Assembly: GCA_024401645.1 (NCBI GenBank)
Contig: JAKSKR010000008.1
Location: forward strand, 1 to 64,000
Source: Paludibacteraceae bacterium
GTDB lineage: Bacteria; Bacteroidota; Bacteroidia; Bacteroidales; Paludibacteraceae
Length of the DNA stretch: 64,000 nucleotides
Reading direction: 5' to 3'
The translations under genes were made by a program, and so were the position numbers. The notes under the pieces are model-generated. The model ran no database searches, was not told the origin of the DNA, and worked only from the letters and a program-made list of their open reading frames with translations. Below are positions 42,203 to 51,446 of this stretch, in pieces. Within the stretch, counting starts at the first letter, position 1, and every line of letters begins with the position of its first letter.

Positions 42203-44326
42203 TTACTTGAGAAGATCTACACGACCCTTAGCTTCTTCTACAACAGCCTTTGCGATTGTGTTAGAAACAGCCTCGTAGTGAGAGAACTCCATTGAAGAGG
42301 TTGCACGACCAGAAGTGATGGTACGCAAAGAGGTTACATAACCGAATGTTTCTGCGAGAGGAACCTTTGCCTTAACAACACGTGCACCGGTACGAGAAGT
42401 TTCCATACCTTCAACCTGACCACGACGCTTGTTCAAGTCACCGATAACGTCACCCATGTTTTCTTCTGGAGTAACAACTTCGAGCTTCATGATTGGTTCA
42501 AGCAACATTGGCTTAGCCTTAGCAGAAGCTGCCTTGAATGCGAGGTTAGCACAGATTTCGAATGAAAGCTGGTCAGAGTCAACTGGGTGATAAGAACCAT
42601 CGACAACAACAACCTTCAAGCGGTCTACTGGGAAGCCTGCAAGAACACCGTTCTTCATAGCGTTGGTGAAACCCTTCTGGATAGCTGGGATGAATTCCTT
42701 AGGAATGTTACCACCCTTAACCTGGTCAACGAACTGAAGTGAACCAACGAAATCTTCGTCAGCAGGACCAACTTCGAGGAGCATGTCAGCGTACTTACCA
42801 CGACCACCAGACTGCTTCTTATAAGATTCGCGGTGGCTAACAGTAGCAGTGATAGCTTCCTTATAGTTAACCTGAGGCTTACCCTGGTTACATTCAACCT
42901 TGAATTCGCGCTTCAAACGGTCAAGGATGATATCCAAGTGAAGCTCACCCATACCAGAGATGATAGTCTGACCGCTCTGTTCGTCGGTGCGAACAACGAA
43001 AGTAGGGTCTTCTTCAGCCAACTTAGCAAGACCCATACCGAGCTTGTCGACGTCAGCCTGAGACTTAGGTTCTACTGCGATACCAACCACAGGATCAGCG
43101 AACTTGATAGATTCAAGAACGATTGGGTTAGCTTCGTCGCAAAGAGTATCACCAGTGCGGATATCCTTGAAACCTACACCTGCACAGATATCACCTGCTT
43201 CGATGGATTCAATAGCGTTCTGCTTGTTAGAGTGCATCTGGAACAAACGTGAAACACGTTCCTTCTTACCAGAGCGAGGAATCCAAACGTAAGAACCTGC
43301 ATCCAACTTACCAGAGTAAACACGGAAGTAGCAAAGACGACCGTTGAATGGGTCAGTTGCGATCTTAAATGCAAGAGCACAGAGTGGCTGTTCAACATCA
43401 GCGTGGCGAACAACTTCAACGTTTTCGTCATCAACAGAGTGACCAACGATATCGTTGTTGTCCTTAGGGCTTGGCAAGTATGCACAAACAGCGTCAAGCA
43501 TGGTCTGTACACCCTTGTTCTTAAATGAAGAACCGCAGATTACAGGGAACAACTTGTTAGCAAGGGTACCCTTACGGATAGCAGCGCGGATCTGATCTTC
43601 AGTGATAGATTCAGTTTCACCACCGAGGAACTTTTCCATGATGTCGTCATCGAATTCAGCGATAGATTCGAACATCTTTTCACGCCATTCCTTAGCTTCG
43701 TCAAGAAGAGCTGGCTCGATTTCATCGATTTCGTATTCAGCACCCATTGTTTCATCGTGCCAAAGAAGTTCCTTCATGGTAATCAAGTCGATTACGCCCT
43801 TGAAAGTTTCTTCTGCACCTACAGGGATCTGAATTGCACAAGAGTTAGCACCAAGCATTTCACGGATCTGCTTAACTACGTCGTAGAAGTTAGCACCAGA
43901 ACGGTCCATCTTGTTAACGTAGCAAATACGTGGAACACCGTACTTTTCAGCCTGGTTCCATACAGTTTCAGACTGTGGCTGAACGCCACCTACTGCACAG
44001 AAAGTTGCAACTGCACCGTCGAGGACGCGAAGTGAGCGTTCTACCTCAGCAGTAAAGTCAACGTGTCCTGGAGTGTCAATCAAGTTAAACTTGTACTTGT
44101 TGCCCTTGTAGTTCCAGAATGCAGTTGTTGCAGCAGAAGTGATAGTGATACCACGTTCCTGCTCCTGAACCATCCAGTCCATTGTAGCGGCACCATCGTG
44201 AACTTCACCGATCTTGTGAGTAAGACCAGTATAGTAGAGGATACGCTCTGAAGTAGTGGTCTTACCGGCATCGATGTGGGCCATGATACCGAAGTTTCTT
44301 GTAAAATGTAAATCGTACTTAGCCAT
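42203..44326 (-). CDS. fusA: Elongation factor G
   Basis: EF-G drives translocation and, with RRF, ribosome recycling. The 707 residues contain G1 [23 protein letters not shown]3 [17 protein letters not shown]4 NKMDR, and domain IV with GSYHPVDSD, where the conserved His lies at the tip. Length and motifs fit the canonical factor, not a fusidic-acid-resistance paralogue. In this lineage tuf does not follow. Confidence 0.98.
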   Translation of the reverse strand: MAKYDLHFTRNFGIMAHIDAGKTTTSERILYYTGLTHKIGEVHDGAATMDWMVQEQERGITITSAATTAFWNYKGNKYKFNLIDTPGHVDFTAEVERSLRVLDGAVATFCAVGGVQPQSETVWNQAEKYGVPRICYVNKMDRSGANFYDVVKQIREMLGANSCAIQIPVGAEETFKGVIDLITMKELLWHDETMGAEYEIDEIEPALLDEAKEWREKMFESIAEFDDDIMEKFLGGETESITEDQIRAAIRKGTLANKLFPVICGSSFKNKGVQTMLDAVCAYLPSPKDNNDIVGHSVDDENVEVVRHADVEQPLCALAFKIATDPFNGRLCYFRVYSGKLDAGSYVWIPRSGKKERVSRLFQMHSNKQNAIESIEAGDICAGVGFKDIRTGDTLCDEANPIVLESIKFADPVVGIAVEPKSQADVDKLGMGLAKLAEEDPTFVVRTDEQSGQTIISGMGELHLDIILDRLKREFKVECNQGKPQVNYKEAITATVSHRESYKKQSGGRGKYADMLLEVGPADEDFVGSLQFVDQVKGGNIPKEFIPAIQKGFTNAMKNGVLAGFPVDRLKVVVVDGSYHPVDSDQLSFEICANLAFKAASAKAKPMLLEPIMKLEVVTPEENMGDVIGDLNKRRGQVEGMETSRTGARVVKAKVPLAETFGYVTSLRTITSGRATSSMEFSHYEAVSNTIAKAVVEEAKGRVDLLK

Positions 44327-44356
44327 TTTAATTTAATAATTGAGTGAAGAAAAAGA

Positions 44357-44833
44357 TTAGAAACGGAAGTGAGCGAATGCACGGTTAGCTTCAGCCATCT
44401 TGTGCATGTCTTCCTTACGCTTGAACGCGCCACCCTGAAGGTTGTAAGCGTCAGAGATTTCAGCAGCAAGCTTTTCAGCCATTGAGTGACCGCTTCTCTT
44501 ACGAGCGTAAATGATCAAGTTCTTCATTGAAATAGATTCCTTACGATCAGCTCTGATTTCAGTAGGAACCTGGAAAGTAGCGCCACCAACGCGGCGTGAC
44601 TTAACTTCAACCAATGGGGTGATATTTTCCAAAGCCTTCTTCCAGATGTCGATAGCAGCCTTCTCTTCGTTAGGGAACTTAGCAGCGAGCTTTTCCAATG
44701 CTGAATAGAAGATAGTGTAAGCGATGCTCTTCTTACCGTCGTACATCAAGTGGTTAACGAAACGAGTAACCATAATTTCGTTGAAAACGGGATCTGGTAA
44801 AATAACCCTTTTCTTTGGTGTTGCTTTTCTCAT
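44357..44833 (-). CDS. rpsG: Ribosomal protein uS7
   Basis: The start is at 44833 ([19 protein letters not shown]), giving the usual 158 residues; the open frame extends 17 codons upstream without family likeness. uS7 organises the 30S head. The [19 protein letters not shown] and [15 protein letters not shown] blocks are typical. Confidence 0.97.
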   Translation of the reverse strand: MRKATPKKRVILPDPVFNEIMVTRFVNHLMYDGKKSIAYTIFYSALEKLAAKFPNEEKAAIDIWKKALENITPLVEVKSRRVGGATFQVPTEIRADRKESISMKNLIIYARKRSGHSMAEKLAAEISDAYNLQGGAFKRKEDMHKMAEANRAFAHFRF

Positions 44834-44979
44834 TTTTTTGTTAAAAATGTTCTGTTTTTGTTTGTGGTTGCTAATACGCTTCAACGGGTACGTTTACCCA
44901 TTTACTCAACCGGCACAATGCTACCAGTAAACTCAAACAATGTTAATAATTAGTAGTTATTAAAGGGAGGATGAACTAA

Positions 44980-45366
44980 TTACTTCTTAGCTCCTTCTTT
45001 AGGACGCTTTGCACCGTACTTAGAACGACGCTGAGTACGACCTGCAACAGCAGCTGTATCGAGAGTACCACGAACGATGTGGTAACGTACACCTGGAAGG
45101 TCCTTTACACGACCACCACGAACCAATACGATTGAGTGTTCCTGCAAGTTGTGGCCTTCGCCTGGGATGTAAGCATTCACTTCCTTCTGGTTTGTCAAGT
45201 GAACACGTGCAACCTTACGCATTGCAGAATTTGGCTTCTTAGGTGTTGCGGTATAAACCCTTACACATACGCCACGTCTCTGTGGGCAAAGATTCAGCGC
45301 TGGAGACTTACTCTTGTCTTCCAAGCTTGTCCTTCCTTTTCTAACTAATTGTTGAATAGTAGGCAT
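44980..45366 (-). CDS. rpsL: Ribosomal protein uS12
   Basis: The 128-residue decoding-centre protein is the first gene of the superoperon. It starts [20 protein letters not shown]. The [19 protein letters not shown] loop keeps the lysines whose substitution gives streptomycin resistance, and [19 protein letters not shown] carries the Asp often methylthiolated. So the sequence is of the drug-sensitive type. The gap to rpsG is 146 bases. Confidence 0.98.
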   Translation of the reverse strand: MPTIQQLVRKGRTSLEDKSKSPALNLCPQRRGVCVRVYTATPKKPNSAMRKVARVHLTNQKEVNAYIPGEGHNLQEHSIVLVRGGRVKDLPGVRYHIVRGTLDTAAVAGRTQRRSKYGAKRPKEGAKK

Positions 45367-45419
45367 TTCTTAAAACTTTTTAATTAACTTTTTGATATAT
45401 TCTTACTAATAGTAGTCTG

Positions 45420-45427
45420 CAAAATTA
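45420..45427 (-). promoter_or_regulatory. -7 element of the rpsL-rplQ superoperon
   Basis: Reads TAATTTTG followed by C on the minus strand, about 54 bases before the rpsL ATG. It is the only consensus match I see upstream of rpsL, so it may serve the whole 18-kb unit. Confidence 0.7.
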
Positions 45428-45553
45428 CAAAAAAAAACTGAATTATAAAATATTATCGGCAAATTTCTATCATACTGAATATAAAGCATCCAACAACCTT
45501 ATCAACACACCCTTTTTTGACCCCTCTAAAAAAGTGGTAAATGGAAATAATGC

Positions 45554-45561
45554 TATATTTG
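45554..45561 (+). promoter_or_regulatory. -7 element of the PgpH-like gene
   Basis: TATATTTG followed by C lies 26 bases before the ATG at 45587 and is divergent from the rpsL promoter. Confidence 0.68.
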
Positions 45562-45586
45562 CAATGTTTAAGAAAATTCTTAGGTT

Positions 45587-47740
45587 ATGAGTGAACAGAA
45601 AGTAGACACTTCTACAATTATAAACAACGGTCTGAAGGCTTACGAAGAGAAACTTCAGGAAAAGGAAAGGCAAGAAAAGGAAAAAAGGAAGAAATGGATT
45701 GTAAACTATGCCCTTTTCCTAATAGTTACCGCAATAATCGTTTACATTTTCCCTTCAACCAACCAGTTCAAGTATGCCTACGCACTTGGCGAGCACTGGG
45801 GGTATGAGGCTTTGGAAGCCCCAATAGACTTCCCTATCCTCAAGACGGAAGACGAACTGAAGAAGGACTATAACGACCTGCTGAAGCAATATTACACCCC
45901 TTACTTCCATACCGACACGGAAATCATCAACAAGATTGAGGAACGTTTCACGAAAGGAAGCAAGTCGAACGAAGCCCGTTATGGCGAAGACTATACCTTA
46001 TATATAAAGGGAGCCATAAAAAAGGTTTGCGACGAGGGCATCATATCGAACAAGGACAATGATGACATTGAACGCATCGGCATCACAAAATTGAAGATTC
46101 TAGTAACGCCAAAGGACAACAAGGAAGACAACTACTATGTTGAAACCGACATAAAGAAAATACGTACCGAAAAGGAGGCCTACAACTACATAATTGAAAA
46201 TGTGCCGAACAACCTTGAACGAAAAATCGTCAAGCAATTCAACATTAACGAATACCTACGCCCTACCCTAGTTATCGACGAAGAACAGTCAGCCCTCTCG
46301 AAGAAGGAGGCTACCATGTCAATGTCGCGCGACAAGGGTAAGATTGAATACGGACGTAAGATTGTAGAACGTGGAGAAATAATCACTAACGAGACTTTCC
46401 AGTTATTGGAGTCGCTAAAGTATGAACTGGAGAATAGCCAGCAAGACGTGTCGACACAAGCAAGGGCGGGCCAAGCCATCTGCGTGTTGTGCATACTCAC
46501 TGCCCTATTCCTATATTTCGTTCTCTTCAGAGACTTCTACCTAACCAAGCGCCGCATGATATTTGTACTTGGCATGGTGGTGGGCATGTGTGCACTAACG
46601 GCATACGTCACCAACCTTTCGTATAACATGAAGGAGCTGACCGTCTACATCATACCATACGCTATTGTGCCAATAACCATCAGCACGTTCTTCGACACCC
46701 GCAGTGCATTGTTCTCGCACCTGGCAACCGTGTTGATCTGTTCCCTTATTGCACCACACGAATTTGAATTCCTATTACTGCAGATATTAATAGGTATGAT
46801 CTGCATCAGCACCCTTAAAAAATTCTACCAGCGTTCACAGCTTTTCAAGACAGTGGGCATCATTGCCAGCATCTACATCATTACCTACCTCGGATTGGTA
46901 TTGACACACGCTGCCGGTTGGGACGATAACGACACCATGGTTCTGATTTCATTCCTCATCAATGCCGGTCTCTTGCTCTTCTCTTACCCATTGATTTTCG
47001 TGTTCGAGAAGCTGTTCAACTTCACATCAGACATTACGCTGGTTGAGCTTACCAATTCAAACAATCCACTACTCCGCCAGTTTTCGGAAGTTGCGCCAGG
47101 CAGTTTCCAGCACTCGCTACAAGTGTCGAACCTTGCCAGCGACGCCGCCGACCACATTGGCTGCAACGCATTGCTTGCCCGTGCCGGAGCCCTTTACCAC
47201 GACATAGGCAAAATGGCGAATGCCATCTACTTCACCGAGAACCAGAACGGCTATAACCCACACAGCAAGCTTACCGCATTGGAGAGTGTGAAGATTATTA
47301 CCAACCACGTTTCCGACGGCCTAATCATTGCCCGCAAGAACGGATTGCCACAACAGATACAGAAGTTCATAGAAAGCCACCACGGCAAGAATCCGGTGCG
47401 CTACTTCTACAACACCTACTGCAACGAACACCCCGACGAGGAGGTTGACATAAAGGAATTCTCGTACAAGGGACAGCTTCCAACTTCGAAAGAAGAGGCT
47501 GTCGTCATGATTTGCGACACGGTTGAAGCCGCTTCCCGTAGCCTTGACACTTATACCGACGAGAAGATCAACAACCTTATTGAAGGCCTGGTAGCCGTTC
47601 AGCTGAAAGACGGAGCCTTTGCCGATGCGCCAATCACCTTAAAGGAAATTGAAGATGTAAAGACCATCTTGAAGGAAAAACTGAAGAATCTTTACCACAC
47701 GCGCATTCGCTACCCAGAACTAAACAAGAAGAAAGACTAG
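45587..47740 (+). CDS. PgpH-like membrane HD phosphohydrolase (probable c-di-AMP phosphodiesterase)
   Basis: The 717-residue protein matches the 7TM receptor-HD (PgpH) layout: a cytoplasmic Lys/Glu-rich start, one membrane helix (about 37-55), an extracytoplasmic 7TMR-HDED-type region (about 56-290), seven membrane helices (about 294-475), then an HD domain. HD-site residues are visible in GSFQHSLQVSN (His509), ALYHDIGKM (His538-Asp539) and IESHHGKNP. In Firmicutes and relatives this family degrades c-di-AMP to pApA; assigning that here is from family knowledge. It is monocistronic with a promoter and a strong terminator. Confidence 0.92.
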   Translation: MSEQKVDTSTIINNGLKAYEEKLQEKERQEKEKRKKWIVNYALFLIVTAIIVYIFPSTNQFKYAYALGEHWGYEALEAPIDFPILKTEDELKKDYNDLLKQYYTPYFHTDTEIINKIEERFTKGSKSNEARYGEDYTLYIKGAIKKVCDEGIISNKDNDDIERIGITKLKILVTPKDNKEDNYYVETDIKKIRTEKEAYNYIIENVPNNLERKIVKQFNINEYLRPTLVIDEEQSALSKKEATMSMSRDKGKIEYGRKIVERGEIITNETFQLLESLKYELENSQQDVSTQARAGQAICVLCILTALFLYFVLFRDFYLTKRRMIFVLGMVVGMCALTAYVTNLSYNMKELTVYIIPYAIVPITISTFFDTRSALFSHLATVLICSLIAPHEFEFLLLQILIGMICISTLKKFYQRSQLFKTVGIIASIYIITYLGLVLTHAAGWDDNDTMVLISFLINAGLLLFSYPLIFVFEKLFNFTSDITLVELTNSNNPLLRQFSEVAPGSFQHSLQVSNLASDAADHIGCNALLARAGALYHDIGKMANAIYFTENQNGYNPHSKLTALESVKIITNHVSDGLIIARKNGLPQQIQKFIESHHGKNPVRYFYNTYCNEHPDEEVDIKEFSYKGQLPTSKEEAVVMICDTVEAASRSLDTYTDEKINNLIEGLVAVQLKDGAFADAPITLKEIEDVKTILKEKLKNLYHTRIRYPELNKKKD

Positions 47741-47763
47741 TTCACAAACAAAATAGGCACAAG

Positions 47764-47806
47764 AAAAGGGTTCACTTCGGAAAGATGAAGTGAACCCTTT
47801 TAGTTT
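47764..47806. terminator. Bidirectional terminator between PgpH-like and lipoprotein genes
   Basis: A 15-bp perfect stem AAAAGGGTTCACTTC (47764-47778)/GAAGTGAACCCTTTT (47787-47801). T-rich ends occur on both strands, so it can end both convergent transcripts. Confidence 0.85.
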
Positions 47807-47844
47807 TACAGGAAGCGCATCCATTGCCCGGATGAGCACCTATA

Positions 47845-49380
47845 TTACTTTACTGTTGATGCTCCTGAAATGCCATCGGCTGTGGTATCGATTGGCGAAC
47901 CATAGGTAGCTTTCAGTTCGGGAGAGTCGAGTGCCGATTGGAAGTCGGACGGATTGAAAACGACCGGTGTCTTCGAGAATTCTGGCACATTGTAACACTT
48001 TAGAAGGTTGATGTCGTGGTGCGGATCGGCATGAGGTAGCATTATAGCTTTTGACACCTTTCCATCGGGGTTTACATGTGCGAAGTATGGCCTTGAATAA
48101 TTACCATCGTATCTTCGCGAAGAAAACACGAACCATTTGCTATTACTAGTCCAATCGTGGTAACTGTCTGACTCACCCTTGCAATTAATTTCTTCAAGGT
48201 TACGAACCTCTTTCGTATTCAAGTCCATCATGTATAAATCGGCAGACTTGTTGGTTTGTGTAGAAGTTCCGTAATCGGCCTCAGTAAACAACAGGTAGCG
48301 ACCGTTAGGCGACACACGCGGGTAGGTAGCGCTACGCATCTTCGAAGCAGCATCGTACACCAATTCAGGCTTACCCCAAGATATGGAATCGGCATTGAAA
48401 GGTATGCGGAACAGGTTGTAACGAAGGTGCTTGATATTACCAACAACCGCCAAAGTAGAATCGGAAGAATTATAATAAAGGTATTTGCCGTCGGGAGCCC
48501 AATTCGGATTCGTTTCCTGACTATTCCTTGTCTTTAGCACGGCTGTTATCTCGTTCTTCTCAATGTTATAGAGTACCAAGTCGGAATAAAGGTCATAAGG
48601 TTCAATCTTGTTAATCTCGAACGTATTGAACGATTGCTTAATGACGTTAGACGAGAACGCGATGAATGGCAAAGTTGGGTGCCAAGCCGGATAGACCGTA
48701 CCTGCAAACATATCGCCAGCGCGGGTATTAATTTTCTGCACCTTGCCATTGTACGTCAACAAGAGTCCACCGTTAGGTCCACGGTAATAGAACATCTTGT
48801 TTTCGGGATGATTGCGCTGTGAGGTATGGCAGTTGACGCACTTCTGACCACGAATTGCAGGATTCTTATGACAACGGTGATTGTCTAAAATGACCTTTTC
48901 GGCATTATTCTCTAGGTCGTACTGATAGACACCAATTTCGCCGGTGCCCATGTAAGAAGGCTCAATAAGTCGATAGGTCAAGTAAGGGTCAATTGAATCG
49001 GCCGAAACCGTATTTGTAAACGGCTTGTAATGCAACCAATTTCCACCCTTCTTCACATAAAGGTCGTACTTCAACGTTTTGCCAACATTAGCAGCAAGCA
49101 TCGTCTTCCAAGCCTTTTCGGGAATGATGACGTCGTTTTTGCCCGATGCCGAAATGGTAAGGGCACTACCCTCTTCGGGCGTAATGGTCAACACGGCAGC
49201 GTCGGCAGTGTCTTTAACAAAAAAGTTAAGCGGTGCAATGTTAACCGGCACCACGCAATTGGTATAGTCGGGATATATGCACACATCACGGCCATTCTCG
49301 GTAAAAGAACCGGGAACACCCGATGAACAAGATGCCAGCAACGAGAATAAGCCAGCAACGGTATAGAGTTTTACCTTCAT
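47845..49380 (-). CDS. Lipoprotein with a CxxCH haem motif and TolB-like propeller repeats
   Basis: The 511-residue protein has a lipoprotein signal (KLYTVAGLFSLLASCSS, lipid Cys18). One canonical haem-binding motif CVNCH lies at 181-185, just after VILDNHRCHKNPAIRGQK. The second half holds WD40-like/PD40 propeller blades (for example AWHPTLPFIAFSSNV, NPNWAPDGKYLYYNSSDSTL, YPRVSPNGRYLLFTEADYG). An electron-transfer or ligand-sensing role is inference; a single c-type haem fused to a TolB-like propeller is notable. It starts 6 bases after the large membrane protein gene and is surely cotranscribed with it. Confidence 0.85.
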   Translation of the reverse strand: MKVKLYTVAGLFSLLASCSSGVPGSFTENGRDVCIYPDYTNCVVPVNIAPLNFFVKDTADAAVLTITPEEGSALTISASGKNDVIIPEKAWKTMLAANVGKTLKYDLYVKKGGNWLHYKPFTNTVSADSIDPYLTYRLIEPSYMGTGEIGVYQYDLENNAEKVILDNHRCHKNPAIRGQKCVNCHTSQRNHPENKMFYYRGPNGGLLLTYNGKVQKINTRAGDMFAGTVYPAWHPTLPFIAFSSNVIKQSFNTFEINKIEPYDLYSDLVLYNIEKNEITAVLKTRNSQETNPNWAPDGKYLYYNSSDSTLAVVGNIKHLRYNLFRIPFNADSISWGKPELVYDAASKMRSATYPRVSPNGRYLLFTEADYGTSTQTNKSADLYMMDLNTKEVRNLEEINCKGESDSYHDWTSNSKWFVFSSRRYDGNYSRPYFAHVNPDGKVSKAIMLPHADPHHDINLLKCYNVPEFSKTPVVFNPSDFQSALDSPELKATYGSPIDTTADGISGASTVK

Positions 49381-49386
49381 ATATCT

Positions 49387-51174
49387 TTATTTATTTGATT
49401 TCAGATTATTGGCATTCGGATAAGGATTACCGAACAAAAGGAAATAGAGGTACGAACCCTGATATTGTTTTAGCTGTTCGGCACCATTTTCGTGATCTTT
49501 TGCATAAAATTCAGCAGCCTTCACAAAACCTGCAACCCTTTCGGCCACATCCCTTTTAATTGGGAAATACTTTATCAGGTTAATCTTGGTGTTCATGGCA
49601 TAAAGCGCCACAATTTCCTGCATGCACATAGGCATCTTTTCTCGATACATACCAGCAACGGTCTGCAAGTCTGAAATGAAAGCGTTGGTGTTCTTACTAT
49701 AAAGGTGTAGCAACAAGCGACGCTCCATATTAACAGGATCGAGCTGACTGTAGGATGACATAACTTTAGGCAAATCGAAAATACCTATAGAGTTGACCAT
49801 TGGCAACTGGTGTCGGTAGACATTGCCCAGCACAGGGTATGCGTTAAAGAGCTCTTGCTGCTTGCCAACGTAAGGCTCAAAATCTTCTGCCCACTTCGAA
49901 TAGCCAACCGTCTGCTTTAACTGATTGATGTACTTTCTTGAAAGTTCAGCCTCGCCTTGAATGAGAGAAGTGAGCGTAAAGCGCTTCAAGTCTGACACCG
50001 TGCGCTTGGTGTTGGTCCACGACTCCATACCCCACAACAGACTGATGTTAGGCTGTGAAGAATAAAGCATCAAGTCGGGTTGGAAAATCAAGTCGGTAAT
50101 GTCGGTATAAGGCGAGTTAATGGTATCGTAACGCACAGGGAAATTGAACAAGTCGGTCGACAAACGGCCTTTTGCTTCCAAGGCAATGTAACGGTAGGCT
50201 GCAATTGGTCTGGTAGGACGTTTTACGGTTTCGGCCACCTTCAGCGCACCATCGAAATCCATGTCTTCAACACAATGCTTCATTTCAAGCTCGGTGCGGT
50301 AGTTGGCATCACGGAAAGAGAAGTAGAACGTAAGGCCACACAACGCCAACACACAAGCCGGCGTTACAAAAGTTTTCTGCATCAGTTCCAAATCCCTGAA
50401 AATAGGCACTGCAATGGCCATAACAACCGACACCAAGGTCAACATTGCCAACATAAAGAGAGGCTTGAAGTAAGGCACTGGCAATGGGCCAAGCAATGTA
50501 AACAAGTAGTCTTCCTGAACCATAGAGGTGGCAAGCATAGGCAAAAGCAGCAATAAGGCAACCCCTCCCAACAAGAAATGCAAGGCCGTCTTCCTATCGC
50601 TTGCAAAGAGAGAGGCACTTGCTACAAGCAGCGAGAATGGAGAGAAAATGCCGATAGCGAAATAAAGGACAATGGCCAGTACCGTGCTAACGGCCAACCC
50701 CTTTGTGCCTAGCTTTGCATAAAGCAAGCGGAAAGCATTTGCCAAACCTAGCGAGAGAAGGAGTCCAACCTCTAGACTTACGGCAAACGATGTGTCGAAA
50801 TTATCGTAAATGGCATAGCCTGCCGACGTTTGCGCCAACAGCACCAGCAGCGAAGGCACGAAGACCGAGAGCAAGCGGCAATAGCAGTCGCAAGTCGTTA
50901 GGCGTGCCACTAATCTTTCAATACCTACCAGACCAGCCGACATGAAGCAAGCGCCCAAAAGCGGATAGTGAAGGAACTGATTCAAGAATTTCGACACATA
51001 GACCAGAACGCCAGCCGACTGCGCCAGTGTTTCGTTGGCAAAAACACTATTTGCCAAGAACAGGTTTTGTGCCTGCAATGCATATAGGTACTCGGCATTA
51101 AACACGCCTAGGAACAAGAACGCGAAGATAAAGAGAACCGCTTCGCAAATCCACCTTGTCTGTTTGAATGACAT
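49387..51174 (-). CDS. Large membrane protein (DUF6057-like), partner of the haem lipoprotein
   Basis: The 595-residue protein has about ten membrane helices in its first 290 residues, then a soluble, mostly helical C-terminal half of about 300 residues (repeated helix pairs such as DGALKVAETV, ELSRKYINQLKQTV, VAGFVKAAEFYAKDH) that resembles tetratricopeptide-like packing. This organisation fits the Bacteroidota family I recall as DUF6057; the assignment is from memory and uncertain. No catalytic motif is visible. It is the first gene of a two-gene unit with the CxxCH lipoprotein, with its own -7 element upstream. Confidence 0.7.
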   Translation of the reverse strand: MSFKQTRWICEAVLFIFAFLFLGVFNAEYLYALQAQNLFLANSVFANETLAQSAGVLVYVSKFLNQFLHYPLLGACFMSAGLVGIERLVARLTTCDCYCRLLSVFVPSLLVLLAQTSAGYAIYDNFDTSFAVSLEVGLLLSLGLANAFRLLYAKLGTKGLAVSTVLAIVLYFAIGIFSPFSLLVASASLFASDRKTALHFLLGGVALLLLLPMLATSMVQEDYLFTLLGPLPVPYFKPLFMLAMLTLVSVVMAIAVPIFRDLELMQKTFVTPACVLALCGLTFYFSFRDANYRTELEMKHCVEDMDFDGALKVAETVKRPTRPIAAYRYIALEAKGRLSTDLFNFPVRYDTINSPYTDITDLIFQPDLMLYSSQPNISLLWGMESWTNTKRTVSDLKRFTLTSLIQGEAELSRKYINQLKQTVGYSKWAEDFEPYVGKQQELFNAYPVLGNVYRHQLPMVNSIGIFDLPKVMSSYSQLDPVNMERRLLLHLYSKNTNAFISDLQTVAGMYREKMPMCMQEIVALYAMNTKINLIKYFPIKRDVAERVAGFVKAAEFYAKDHENGAEQLKQYQGSYLYFLLFGNPYPNANNLKSNK

Positions 51175-51240
51175 TATCGTAATTATTTAAATCTTAAAAC
51201 ATTAAACCACGTCCGCCGTACACAAGGCGAATGGTTTTCA

Positions 51241-51248
51241 CAAATTTA
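51241..51248 (-). promoter_or_regulatory. -7 element of the membrane protein-haem lipoprotein pair
   Basis: Reads TAAATTTG on the minus strand, about 67 bases before the start at 51174. It lies immediately after the tRNA-Arg terminator. Confidence 0.65.
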
Positions 51249-51254
51249 AGGGAT

Positions 51255-51291
51255 AAAAAAAATCCAAACAAGTAAGAACCCGTTTGGATTT
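51255..51291 (-). terminator. Terminator of tRNA-Arg
   Basis: On the minus strand AAATCCAAAC (from 51291) pairs with GTTTGGATTT (to 51260), a perfect 10-bp stem, followed by a T run. Confidence 0.85.
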
Positions 51292-51303
51292 CGAAAATCT
51301 AAG

Positions 51304-51377
51304 TGATTGAGAAGGGATTCGAACCCTTGACCCACAGCTTAGAAGGCTGTTGCTCTATCCAGCTGAGCTACTCAACC
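51304..51377 (-). tRNA. tRNA-Arg (anticodon TCT)
   Basis: A 74-base cloverleaf reads on the minus strand. The acceptor GGTTGAG pairs with CTCAATC, with discriminator A. The D arm is GCTCAGCTGGATAGAGC, the anticodon stem CAGCC/GGCTG-type encloses TCT, and the T arm has GGGTTCGAATCCC. The CCA end is not encoded. Confidence 0.96.
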
Positions 51378-51399
51378 AAACCTTTACGATTTTGCAGTG

Positions 51400-51407
51400 C
51401 AAAATTA
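51400..51407 (-). promoter_or_regulatory. -7 element of tRNA-Arg
   Basis: Reads TAATTTTG followed by C on the minus strand, 23 bases before the mature tRNA 5' end, between the TamL-like stop and the tRNA. Confidence 0.62.
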
Positions 51408-51446
51408 GTACATTTATTTGGATGTACAAAAAAATATCGGCAAAAA

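Noticed and set aside
51178-51446. Integrated element at tRNA-Arg
   Set aside because: The tRNA is flanked directly by its own promoter and terminator and by housekeeping-type genes; no repeat or integrase is present.
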